NCBI GenBank assembly: GCA_017538365.1
Contig: JAFYIZ010000032.1
Coordinates: 1 to 64,000 of the forward strand
From: a bacterium
GTDB lineage: Bacteria > UBP6 > UBA1177
Reading direction: 5' to 3'
Length of the DNA: 64,000 bases
Shown: piece by piece, positions 49,619 through 57,467 of the stretch
Layout of the letters: each line of letters begins with the position of its first letter
Numbering within the stretch: position 1 is the first letter of the stretch
Translations under genes and position numbers: made by a program
The notes under the pieces: generated by a model
The model's database searches: none
Told to the model about the DNA's origin: nothing
The model's input: the letters and a program-made list of their open reading frames with translations, nothing else

Positions 49619-51664
49619 ATGTCGGATTTTATTTTTGAGATCGGTTACGAAGAGTTTCCTGCAAGTTTTATTCTTCCTTTCGTTTCCCAGCTTAAGGAAA
49701 AGATACTTTCAGACCTCGAAAAACAGAGGATAACCGTTGAAAACTGCAAAGAATTTTCGACTTGCTCAAGAACTGCTCTCGTCTGCACGGGGCTACCCGA
49801 AAGGCAGCCCGATGTCCGCGAAAAAGTCACGGGTGCACCGAAAAAAGTTGCGTTGAATCCTGACGGAACCCTTTCCAAAGCGGGCGAAGCATTTTTGGCT
49901 AAGAACAAGATCACAGACTATTTCTTTGAAGATAGCGAAAAAGGCGAAGTCATCGCGGGATATGTTGAAGAGAAGGGAAAAGAGCTTTCTGAAGTTATCA
50001 CTCCCGTCGTAAAAGCGGCACTACATGCTGCAAACTTCAAAAAAAGCATGCGCTGGGCTGACAATTCTTTTGCATTCGCAAGACCTATCAGATGGATCCT
50101 TCTTTCGATCAACGGAAAGCCGGTCGAAGATGATTTTGAAGGGATAAAATTCTCGGTGACTTCATTCGGACACCGCTTCCTTTCAAACGGAGCTTTGCAG
50201 GTAAACGCGCAGAACTATTGCGAAATTCTTGAAGCTCACTACATTTTTGCAGATAGAGATAAAAGACGTGAATACATCAAATCAGAAGTTCTGAATAAGG
50301 CCTCCGAACTCGGACTCACGGCCAATATAGACGAGAATCTGCTTGATGAAGTTACCGACATGGTCGAATATCCGCATGTAGTCATCGGCAACATTCCCGA
50401 AAAATACAAAGATCTGCCGGTAGAACTCGTTGTCAAAGTCCTCAAAAAGGATCAGAGATACTTCACTCTCTGCGACAAAGATTCGAAAGTCGTCAAGTTC
50501 GCAAGCGTCCTCAACAACATTCCGCGTAACGATTCGCTCGTTGTCGAAGGAAACGAAAAAGTAGTATCTGCCCGTCTTTCCGATGCGGCGTTTTACTTCA
50601 ACGACGACCTGAATAAAGACTTCGCAGCCCTTTACGAAAGGCTCAAAGGAGTCCTTTTCCAGAAGGATCTCGGAACTTACAGCGACAAAGTCAACAGGAT
50701 TTGCGACATAGCTATGTTTATCGCAGACAAATACTTTCCACATCATATTTGTACTCTTCTTAACCTTAAGAAAGCAGGGGAAATGATCAAAAACGACCTC
50801 GTAACTGGCGTTGTTTTTGAATTTCCCGACCTTCAGGGGATCATGGGCAGATATTATGCAAGACACGCAGGTTTTGAAAGCGATGTATGCGAAGCGATGT
50901 ACGAGCACTACCTCCCGATAAACGCAGGAGACGAACTTCCGAAAACGGAGATCGGCACTATTTTGAGCATGGCTGATAAAATTGACACGATCGTCGGCGG
51001 ATTCATGGCGGGAATGAAGCCCAGCGGCTCCAAAGACAAGTTCGCTATCCGCAGAAACGCGATCGGATTCCTCACCGTTGCACAGAATTACAGCCTCAAT
51101 ATCAAGGAAGTCGTCGATTTCGCATGGGAACTCGTTAAACCGCGCATCAAAAATCTGAAAGACGAGATGAAGCAGGAGATAATCGATTTTATCGTTGCAA
51201 GATACAGCGCAGTTTTAAGTTTCGATACCCCTGTCATCCAGGCTGCAGCGGCACGTGACGCAGAACTTCCGAAAACAGTCGCAAAACGTGCAGAGACCAT
51301 CGCAAGAGTCCTCAAGGAAAGCGACATTTCGGGCCTTGTCCAACTTTACAAACGCGGCTGCAACATACTGAAAAAACAGGAAGTCGTGCTCGGTGAAGTC
51401 AACGAATCGCTTTTCGAACAGGATGAAGAGAAAAAACTTTTCGCAGAAGTCTGCAAAGTCGAAAACGAGATAAAGACCATGAGCGACAACTTCGATATCG
51501 CGATGAAGATCCTCTCGCTCAAACCGGCGCTTGACGCATTTTTCGATGCTGTCTTCGTAATGCACGATGACCTCAAGATCAGAGCGAACAGAATGAACCT
51601 CATCGGCAAAGTTACCGGTCTGGTCGCAGAACACATCGGTGAAATAAGCTTTTTGAATATTTAA
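49619..51664 (+). CDS. glyS: Glycyl-tRNA synthetase beta subunit
   Basis: tRNA-binding subunit of alpha2-beta2 GlyRS, 681 residues: FEIGYEEFPASFILPFVSQL, FSTCSRTALVCTGLPERQPD, MRWADNSFAFARPIRWILLS, TSFGHRFLSNGALQVNAQNY, VKVLKKDQRYFTLCDKDSKV, FVKVNRICDIAMF-like HD segment, IGTILSMADKIDTIVGGFMA, DKFAIRRNAIGFLTVAQNYS. The start codon abuts the glyQ stop; SD AAGGAGGG lies within glyQ. Confidence 0.97.
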   Translation: MSDFIFEIGYEEFPASFILPFVSQLKEKILSDLEKQRITVENCKEFSTCSRTALVCTGLPERQPDVREKVTGAPKKVALNPDGTLSKAGEAFLAKNKITDYFFEDSEKGEVIAGYVEEKGKELSEVITPVVKAALHAANFKKSMRWADNSFAFARPIRWILLSINGKPVEDDFEGIKFSVTSFGHRFLSNGALQVNAQNYCEILEAHYIFADRDKRREYIKSEVLNKASELGLTANIDENLLDEVTDMVEYPHVVIGNIPEKYKDLPVELVVKVLKKDQRYFTLCDKDSKVVKFASVLNNIPRNDSLVVEGNEKVVSARLSDAAFYFNDDLNKDFAALYERLKGVLFQKDLGTYSDKVNRICDIAMFIADKYFPHHICTLLNLKKAGEMIKNDLVTGVVFEFPDLQGIMGRYYARHAGFESDVCEAMYEHYLPINAGDELPKTEIGTILSMADKIDTIVGGFMAGMKPSGSKDKFAIRRNAIGFLTVAQNYSLNIKEVVDFAWELVKPRIKNLKDEMKQEIIDFIVARYSAVLSFDTPVIQAAAARDAELPKTVAKRAETIARVLKESDISGLVQLYKRGCNILKKQEVVLGEVNESLFEQDEEKKLFAEVCKVENEIKTMSDNFDIAMKILSLKPALDAFFDAVFVMHDDLKIRANRMNLIGKVTGLVAEHIGEISFLNI

Positions 51665-51674
51665 GGAGACAAAA

Positions 51675-53207
51675 ATGGCTGAAAACAAAGCTCAGGAACC
51701 AAAAACCGTTCCGCAAATGGATGAAAACGAGATCATCGCCCGCAAAAAAGAGAAAGTAAATACACTGAGAGCAGAGGGGATCCACCCTTACGCAAACAGT
51801 TTTGCTCCCGATTCGACTGTCGAAAAGGTCGTTGAATACTGCAAAACACAGACCAAAGAAGAGCTTGAGCAGACTGGAAAACCGCTTGAATTCGCAGTTG
51901 CAGGCCGTATTATGTTCCTGCGCATCATGGGAAAACTCGCTTTCGCGAACCTCAAGGACGAAACGGGTTCGATCCAGATTCTTTTTGCAAAAGACTTCCT
52001 CGGTGAAGACTTCGCGAAATTCAAAAAGGCATTCGATGTCGGCGATATAGTCTGGGTAAAAGGCGAAGTTTTCGTTACGAGAACGGGCGAATACTCGATC
52101 CTGGCGCACAAAACCGAGCTCCTTACCAAAAATATCAGGCCGCTTCCCGAGAAATTTCACGGACTTACCGATAAAGAGCTCCGCTACAGACAGCGTTACC
52201 TTGACCTCATTATGAACGACGATGTCCGCGAAACTTTCAAAAAGAGAGTGAAGATCATCAATTTCATCAGAAACTACATGAATAACGCAGGTTTCATGGA
52301 AGTCGAAACTCCGATGATGCACCCCTTGGTAAGCGGCGCGGCGGCAAAACCCTTCATCACGCACCACAACGCGCTCGACATCCCGCTTTACATGAGGATT
52401 GCTCCCGAGTGTTACCTCAAAAGGCTTCTTGTCGGCGGCCTCGGAAAAGTTTACGAGATCAACCGCAATTTCAGAAACGAAGGTATGGACCTCAAACATA
52501 ACCCCGAATTCACGATGATGGAATTCTACTGGCCTTATGCAACCTATGAAGACCAGATCCGCTTCACGCAGGAAATGATCAGCAAGCTCTGCATCGAGAT
52601 CAACGGAACGACCGAAGTCGAATACGACGGAATGAAGATTGATTTCAAAACTCCGTGGAACAGAATGACAGTCGAAGAAAGCATAGTAAAATCAGGCGTA
52701 TGCACAGAAGATGATCTCAAAGACAGAGGAAAACTGATCGAGATAGGTGTTAAAAACGGTCTTGACAAAGCGACGCTTGAAGGAATGTCGAGATACAAAA
52801 TAATCATGGAATTCTTTGACAATTTCGTCGAAGAACACCTCATCCAGCCCACTTTCATCACCAAATATCCGACCGAAGTTAGCCCGCTCGCACGCAGAAA
52901 CGACGTAGATCCGGAATACACTGACAGATTCGAACTTTTCGTCGCAGGAAGAGAACTTTCCAACGCCTTCAGCGAGCTCAACGACCCGAAACAGCAGTAC
53001 GATTCGTTCGCAGCTCAGGTCGAAGCAAAGAAAGCAGGCGATGACGAGACCGTCGACATGGACAGCGACTACATCCGCGCTCTCGAATACGGAATGCCGC
53101 CGGCAGCTGGACAGGGCATCGGCATTGACAGACTCGTCATGCTCATGACCAATTCGCCGAGCATCCGTGATGTCATTCTTTTCCCCACAATGAAACCGGA
53201 AAAATAA
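51675..53207 (+). CDS. lysS: Lysyl-tRNA synthetase, class II
   Basis: Charges tRNA-Lys. The 510-residue protein has an N-terminal OB-fold (FAVAGRIMFLRIMGKLAFAN) and class II core: motif 1 NAGFMEVETPMMHPLVSGAA, motif 2 INRNFRNEGMDLKHNPEFTM, and motif 3 GQGIGIDRLVMLMTNSPSIR. SD AAGGAGAC before ATG. Last gene of the unit; convergent with the EF-G-like gene and separated from it by about 234 nt of palindromic repeats. Confidence 0.97.
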   Translation: MAENKAQEPKTVPQMDENEIIARKKEKVNTLRAEGIHPYANSFAPDSTVEKVVEYCKTQTKEELEQTGKPLEFAVAGRIMFLRIMGKLAFANLKDETGSIQILFAKDFLGEDFAKFKKAFDVGDIVWVKGEVFVTRTGEYSILAHKTELLTKNIRPLPEKFHGLTDKELRYRQRYLDLIMNDDVRETFKKRVKIINFIRNYMNNAGFMEVETPMMHPLVSGAAAKPFITHHNALDIPLYMRIAPECYLKRLLVGGLGKVYEINRNFRNEGMDLKHNPEFTMMEFYWPYATYEDQIRFTQEMISKLCIEINGTTEVEYDGMKIDFKTPWNRMTVEESIVKSGVCTEDDLKDRGKLIEIGVKNGLDKATLEGMSRYKIIMEFFDNFVEEHLIQPTFITKYPTEVSPLARRNDVDPEYTDRFELFVAGRELSNAFSELNDPKQQYDSFAAQVEAKKAGDDETVDMDSDYIRALEYGMPPAAGQGIGIDRLVMLMTNSPSIRDVILFPTMKPEK

Positions 53208-53233
53208 TCAACAAATTTTAATTTCCATTCTTG

Positions 53234-53294
53234 CGCGCCGCAAAAATACCGTAATACCGTGATTACGTGATAACGTGATCCCGAAGGCGGCGCG
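53234..53294. repeat. GC-bounded palindrome with 8-bp period, copy 2
   Basis: Perfect 8-bp outer arms CGCGCCGC (53234-53241) and GCGGCGCG (53287-53294) enclose ACCGTAAT, ACCGTGAT, TACGTGAT, AACGTGAT: four 8-bp units in a row. Same architecture as 44554-44611. Confidence 0.7.
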
Positions 53295-53311
53295 TGATTC
53301 TAGAAAAAATC

Positions 53312-53353
53312 GGCGGCGGTCGTTATCCCGAGATTGCGAGTTTTGCCGCCGCC
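53312..53353. repeat. GC-bounded palindrome, copy 3
   Basis: Arms GGCGGCGG (53312-53319) and CCGCCGCC (53346-53353) enclose TCGTTATC, CCGAGATT, GCGAGTTT, a looser version of the 8-bp period. It lies directly beside copy 2 in the lysS/EF-G-like convergent gap. Confidence 0.6.
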
Positions 53354-53427
53354 AAATAAAAAAATCCCCTCGCCTGCATTTGCTCCCTTCGCCACAATGG
53401 AGAAGGGGCGGGATGAGGTCGAGGGGG
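53354..53427 (-). terminator. Putative rho-independent terminator of the EF-G-like gene
   Basis: On the minus strand a long GC-rich imperfect hairpin (arms CCCCTCG at 53366-53372 and CGAGGGG at 53420-53426, with inner pairing around CTCCCTTCGCC and GGAGAAGGGGCGGG) is followed by ATTTTTTTATTT. It lies 14 nt past the EF-G-like stop. In the plus direction there is no T-run, so lysS may not end here. Confidence 0.55.
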
Positions 53428-53441
53428 AAAAGGGTCAAAAA

Positions 53442-55511
53442 CTATTCGTCTTTGTTGTCTTTGTTTGCTTCGTATTCTTCGATGATCTTCTTCTGGATGT
53501 CAGCAGGAACCTGTTCGTAGTGGTCGTATTTGATGGTGTAGGTTCCGCGGCCGTTTGTCATCGAACGGAGCTGCGTCGAATATCCGTGAACTTCTTTCAA
53601 AGGAACGAGCGCTTTGATGACGGTGAGTCTGCCTTCGCTCTCCATACCCTGCGGTTTACCGCGGCGGCTGGAGATATCGCCCATTACAGAGCCTGCGAAT
53701 TCTTCAGGAACGGTGATCTTGATCTCGTAGATGGGTTCAAGAATGATCGGGTTAGCTCTCTTTACGGCGTCTTTGAAAGCCATCTGAGCAGCTTTTTTGA
53801 ATGCGACTTCCTTACTGTCGACCGGGTGTTCCTTACCGTCGTTGAGTGTTACTTTGCAGTTGATGAATTTGCAGCCCGAAAGAACGCCTTCAGCGAGAAC
53901 TTCGCGGATACCTTTTTCAACTGCGGGGATGAATCTGCCGGAGATTACGCCGCCGACGATAGCGTCAACGAATTCGAATTCGCTTTCGCTGTTCGGTTCG
54001 AGAACGATGTTGACTTCTGCGAATTCGCCCGATCCGCCCGACTGTTTTTTGTGGCGGTAACGTGCTTCCGCTTTTCCCTTGATCGTTTCTCTGTATGGGA
54101 TTCTCGGTTCAAGTATTTTAACGTCAAGTCCGAACTGGTTCTTGATTTTCTTTGCCAGAACTTCGAGGTGAAGTTCGCCGAGACCGTCAACGAAAAGCTG
54201 TTTGAGCTCGGGATCGTTGACCATTCTGAAGGATGCGTCTTCGATCTGCATCTTTTTGATTGCAGCAGCGACTTTATCGGTATCTTCCTTCGAAGCACCT
54301 GCGAATGCGCCGCGGACGATAGCTTCAGGCCATTCAATGAGCGGGAACGGATAAACTTCAGCAGCTTTGTTGTCGGAGAACTGGTCGCCCGTTTTGCTGT
54401 TTTTGAGTTTAACGGTTACAGCGATCTGACCTGCAACGACGTTTTTGATCGGGAATCTGTCTTTGCCTCTCGTGTAGAAAAGCTGACCGAATTTTTCAGC
54501 CGATGCAGAGGACATGTTGTAAACATCTGCGCCTTCTGCAAGGTTGCCCTGGAGAAGTTTGAACGCGTAGACTTCGCCGAACTGCGGGATCGAGTTGACT
54601 TTGAAGATGATACCTTTCGTTACGGAATCGTCGTTCGTGTCGATTTCGCCTTCGCCGAACTGCATGATTTTTCCTTCCGGTGACGGGAAGAAATCAACTA
54701 CTGAATCAAGAACGATGTCAACGCCGATGCCTTTGTTCGGAGCGCCGAAGAATACCGGATAGATAGTTCCGTTCGAGAAAGCCTTGTGGAGACCGGTGTT
54801 GATTTCTTCTTCCGAAAGTGAACCTTCGTCAAAGTATTTGGTCATAAGCTCTTCATCGCTCTCTGCGACTGCTTCCATGAGCTTTTCCTTGAGTTCAGCA
54901 ACTTTGTCTGCGAACTGAGCCGGGATCTCGCCTTCCGAAGCTCTTTTGCCGTTTGCGTATTTGACGAGTTTGCCTTTGAAAATGTCGATGATCGAATCAG
55001 CGTTCTGGCCTGTTGCAGCCGGGTAGGTGATAGGAGCGAGCGAAATTTCGAGCTCTTTTGCGATGCTGTCGAAAGCCGATTCAAGGTTTATGTTGTCACG
55101 GTCTACTTCGTTGATGAAGAAAGCGATCGATTTTCCGAGTCTTTTTGCAAGTTTGAAAGCCTTTTCAGTTCCAGCGTCGATGCCGGTCGAGCCTTCAACT
55201 GTAAGAAGAGCCGCTTCGCAGAAAGGCATTGAAGCTGCAAGTTCGCCGCCGAAATCGAAGTATCCGGGAGTATCGATGAAGGTGAGGAGATTCTGTTTGT
55301 ACTCAACGGAGTTGATTGATGCGGAAATTGAAATTCCTCTGTTCTTTTCTTCTTCGGTGAAGTCCGAAACGGTGTTGCCGTCAGTGACAGTTCCCTGTCT
55401 GTTGATTGCGCCTGCGTTGTAAAGCAGCGATTCTACGAGAGTCGTTTTTCCCGATGTGCCGTGTCCAGCGACACAGACGTTGCGTAAAGAGCTTTTGTTG
55501 AAATCAGCCAT
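53442..55511 (-). CDS. EF-G-like translational GTPase (paralog type)
   Basis: A 689-residue EF-G relative with all five domains. G1 is GHGTSGKTTLVESLLYNAGA rather than the AHIDAGKTT of main EF-G; G3 DTPGYFDF; G4 reads FINEVDRDN, where the usual NKxD lysine is Glu. Domain IV contains GGSGEFAEVNIVLEP and domain V contains GDISSRRGKPQGMESEGRLT. These features fit the 'EF-G-like / FusA2' group, whose role (recycling, stress or ribosome assembly) is not settled. GGAGGAAC before ATG. A 7-bp hairpin lies in the leader (55569-55593). Confidence 0.88.
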   Translation of the reverse strand: MADFNKSSLRNVCVAGHGTSGKTTLVESLLYNAGAINRQGTVTDGNTVSDFTEEEKNRGISISASINSVEYKQNLLTFIDTPGYFDFGGELAASMPFCEAALLTVEGSTGIDAGTEKAFKLAKRLGKSIAFFINEVDRDNINLESAFDSIAKELEISLAPITYPAATGQNADSIIDIFKGKLVKYANGKRASEGEIPAQFADKVAELKEKLMEAVAESDEELMTKYFDEGSLSEEEINTGLHKAFSNGTIYPVFFGAPNKGIGVDIVLDSVVDFFPSPEGKIMQFGEGEIDTNDDSVTKGIIFKVNSIPQFGEVYAFKLLQGNLAEGADVYNMSSASAEKFGQLFYTRGKDRFPIKNVVAGQIAVTVKLKNSKTGDQFSDNKAAEVYPFPLIEWPEAIVRGAFAGASKEDTDKVAAAIKKMQIEDASFRMVNDPELKQLFVDGLGELHLEVLAKKIKNQFGLDVKILEPRIPYRETIKGKAEARYRHKKQSGGSGEFAEVNIVLEPNSESEFEFVDAIVGGVISGRFIPAVEKGIREVLAEGVLSGCKFINCKVTLNDGKEHPVDSKEVAFKKAAQMAFKDAVKRANPIILEPIYEIKITVPEEFAGSVMGDISSRRGKPQGMESEGRLTVIKALVPLKEVHGYSTQLRSMTNGRGTYTIKYDHYEQVPADIQKKIIEEYEANKDNKDE

Positions 55512-55568
55512 CTGTTCCTCCTATATTGGCTAAAAAAATAACAATTATCAGCTGTTAAGTCATTCCCG

Positions 55569-55593
55569 ATGCCGGAAAACATTATGCCGGCAT
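55569..55593. promoter_or_regulatory. Hairpin in the EF-G-like leader
   Basis: ATGCCGG (55569-55575) and CCGGCAT (55587-55593) form a 7-bp stem with an 11-nt loop, 58 nt upstream of the EF-G-like ATG. Could be an operator or an mRNA structure. Confidence 0.35.
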
Positions 55594-55670
55594 AGAAAGT
55601 CCGCTAAAAGCGCGAAATATTACTCTTTTTTTGATTTATTGCAATTATTTTTTATTTTATGACGAAATAT

Positions 55671-55699
55671 GTCATTCTGGGCGTAGCGAAGAATCTACG
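55671..55699. repeat. GTCATTCTGAG-type dispersed repeat, half copy
   Basis: GTCATTCTGGGCGTAGCGAA followed by GAATCTACG matches the left half of the family seen at 34525 and 47085. It overlaps the stop codon of the AAA+/Fis-type gene. Confidence 0.55.
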
Positions 55700-56429
55700 G
55701 GTTTTTCAGTTTCAGTTTTTTGATTTTCTGCGTCAGTGTGTTGCGGTGGACGCTTAGGAATTCAGCCGTTTTCGAGACCGAGCCGCCGCAGTATTTCAGC
55801 GCCTCTTCGATGAAAACTCCTTCGACCGAATCTATGAAAAGCTGGTATATTTTTCCTGCGTTCGATTCTTTGCCGAGGTCATCGAAAAGGTTTCCGATTT
55901 TAGCCCTTAAAATCTCGGTCGCGCTGTAGTTTGAAAGGATTTTTCCGATATTCTGGTAAGGCAGCAGTTTGTAGCCGTCTTCGGTGCCGACAACCCGTTT
56001 GAGTTCCTGGATGTTGAACGGCCACCAGTAGGATGAAAGCAGATGAAGCGCGTCTTTTTCATACCAGCGCGTCGAGACTACGCCGCCTTCCTGAATGAAA
56101 TATTCGATAAGTTCCGACATGTCGGCTTTTCTTTCACGAAGAGGCAGAAGCCAGAGCGAAGCAGAGAATTTTTCGGCACGCATATCGAAAAGAGCGCGGT
56201 TTTCGGTAATGAAAACAAGGCCGTTTTTTCTGAAATCCTCGATTTTTTTTACGCGGATGATGTTTTTTTCAGCTTCGTCTCTGCCTATTTTCGAGGCGAT
56301 GAGCCCTGCCAGAAAGCCTTTTCCTGTTCCCGGTTCGCCGCCGATGAGATAAGTTCCTCCAGGCTCGGCGCTGCGCAGAAGTTTGCGCATCTCTTTTGCA
56401 GTTTCGCTTTGTCCAAGAATTTTCTTCAT
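55695..56429 (-). CDS. Compact AAA+ protein with Fis-type HTH, no GAFTGA loop
   Basis: A 244-residue reduced relative of sigma-54 activators: Walker A GGEPGTGKGFLAGLIA, Walker B-like NGLVFITENRALFD, WLLPLRERKADMSELIEYFI, and a C-terminal Fis-type HTH (EGVFIEEALKYCGGSVSKTA, EFLSVHRNTLTQKIKKLKL). The GAFTGA sigma-54 contact loop and the usual N-terminal receiver or sensor domain are missing, so it probably does not activate sigma-54 polymerase. It overlaps dus by 4 nt. This resembles the dusB-fis operon order of enterobacteria, so it may act as a nucleoid-type DNA-binding protein (inference). Confidence 0.78.
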   Translation of the reverse strand: MKKILGQSETAKEMRKLLRSAEPGGTYLIGGEPGTGKGFLAGLIASKIGRDEAEKNIIRVKKIEDFRKNGLVFITENRALFDMRAEKFSASLWLLPLRERKADMSELIEYFIQEGGVVSTRWYEKDALHLLSSYWWPFNIQELKRVVGTEDGYKLLPYQNIGKILSNYSATEILRAKIGNLFDDLGKESNAGKIYQLFIDSVEGVFIEEALKYCGGSVSKTAEFLSVHRNTLTQKIKKLKLKNP

Positions 56430-57337
56430 AATTTTATCTCAAAGAAATCTTCAATGATTTCAATAACTTTTTTAATATCGTTGTCGAGGTCGAAAATTGA
56501 TTTTCTGAACTCGGCGCTTCCGTGAAATCCTGTCGAATACCAGGAAGCATGCCGTCTGATCATTGTGTGGGCGGTTTTCGTGTCGAGTTCCATGTAATAG
56601 CGGAAATGTTTTGCCATCATCTCCTTTTTTTCTTCGTCACTTACCGTTTTGCCTTTAAGTTCGCGGAAGATCCACGGTTTCCCGAGTGCGCCGCGCCCGA
56701 CCATGACTCCTGCGATCTTTGTTCCGCTGAATCTGTCGAGATCGCCAATCTGCCTGATGTCACCTGAATGAAAGACAGGAATCGGAAGTTTTTCGGCAAG
56801 TTCTATTGAAACATCGAAATCGCAGGTTCCGGCTGTAAACATATCTGTTCTGAGACGCGGGTGTATTGTGAGAAAGTCGGCTCCGTTGTCGACCGCCTCG
56901 GCTGCACACCGCTCGTAATTCGGAGTCTTGAATCCTTTTCGTATCTTGACTGATATCGGAAGATCGGTGACTTTTCGTAGAGTTTTTACGATTTTTCCAA
57001 GTCTTTCCGGGTCATCCATAAGAGCCGAGCCTGCCCGCGCCGCGACGACTTTTCTCACCGGACACCCTGCATTTATGTCAATTCCGGCAGGTTTTACCAG
57101 TTCCAGAATCTTTTCGGCAGCCTCTTTCATGACCTCGGGATCACCGCCGAAAAACTGCAGAAAAGTCTTAGGCTCGTTTTTGTCTATTTCTGAAAGTGAA
57201 ATTGTTTTTCTGTTTCGCAGAGTAACTGCTTTTGCTGAAATCATCTCACTGAAACATGCGTCGGCACCGCCTTCATAGCAAAGCATCCTGAATTCTTTTG
57301 AAGTTATTTCCGCGAGAGGGGCAAGATATATTTCCAA
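56426..57337 (-). CDS. dus: tRNA-dihydrouridine synthase
   Basis: FMN enzyme reducing specific tRNA uridines. From a TTG at 57337: EIYLAPLAEITSKEFRMLCY, FLQFFGGDPEVMKEAAEKIL, GIDINAGCPVRKVVAARAGS (catalytic Cys), LPISVKIRKGFKTPNYERCA, FLTIHPRLRTDMFTAG, VMVGRGALGKPWIFRELKGK. About 303 residues, normal for Dus. The frame is open upstream to 57409, but EIYLAPLAEIT is the usual N-terminus and no ATG is placed well; AGGCGGTG before TTG may be the SD. Upstream of the AAA+/Fis gene in a dus-fis-like order. Confidence 0.92.
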   Translation of the reverse strand: MEIYLAPLAEITSKEFRMLCYEGGADACFSEMISAKAVTLRNRKTISLSEIDKNEPKTFLQFFGGDPEVMKEAAEKILELVKPAGIDINAGCPVRKVVAARAGSALMDDPERLGKIVKTLRKVTDLPISVKIRKGFKTPNYERCAAEAVDNGADFLTIHPRLRTDMFTAGTCDFDVSIELAEKLPIPVFHSGDIRQIGDLDRFSGTKIAGVMVGRGALGKPWIFRELKGKTVSDEEKKEMMAKHFRYYMELDTKTAHTMIRRHASWYSTGFHGSAEFRKSIFDLDNDIKKVIEIIEDFFEIKL

Positions 57338-57430
57338 AACGCACCGCCTGAAAGATTGCACAAAAAACTGTGCTTTATAGCATAAAATCCGATCACTGCA
57401 AATCTGCATGGATTTTCCTGAAAAAACAAC

Positions 57431-57436
57431 TATAAT
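57431..57436 (+). promoter_or_regulatory. Putative -10 box of the histidine kinase operon
   Basis: TATAAT 32 nt before ATG 57468. A weak TGGATT lies 16 bp upstream as a possible -35. It lies in the divergent space with dus. Confidence 0.4.
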
Positions 57437-57467
57437 GCTCTGCTTTTTTGTTTTTCAGAGGTTCGAT

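Noticed and set aside
51612-52499. Minus-strand frame of 295 codons opposite lysS
   Set aside because: It lies antisense to conserved lysyl-tRNA synthetase and has no recognisable motif or SD.
53334-54683. Long open frame (449 codons) on the plus strand opposite the EF-G-like gene
   Set aside because: It is antisense to a full-length conserved GTPase, its product matches nothing I know, and its composition is what a mirrored coding frame gives.
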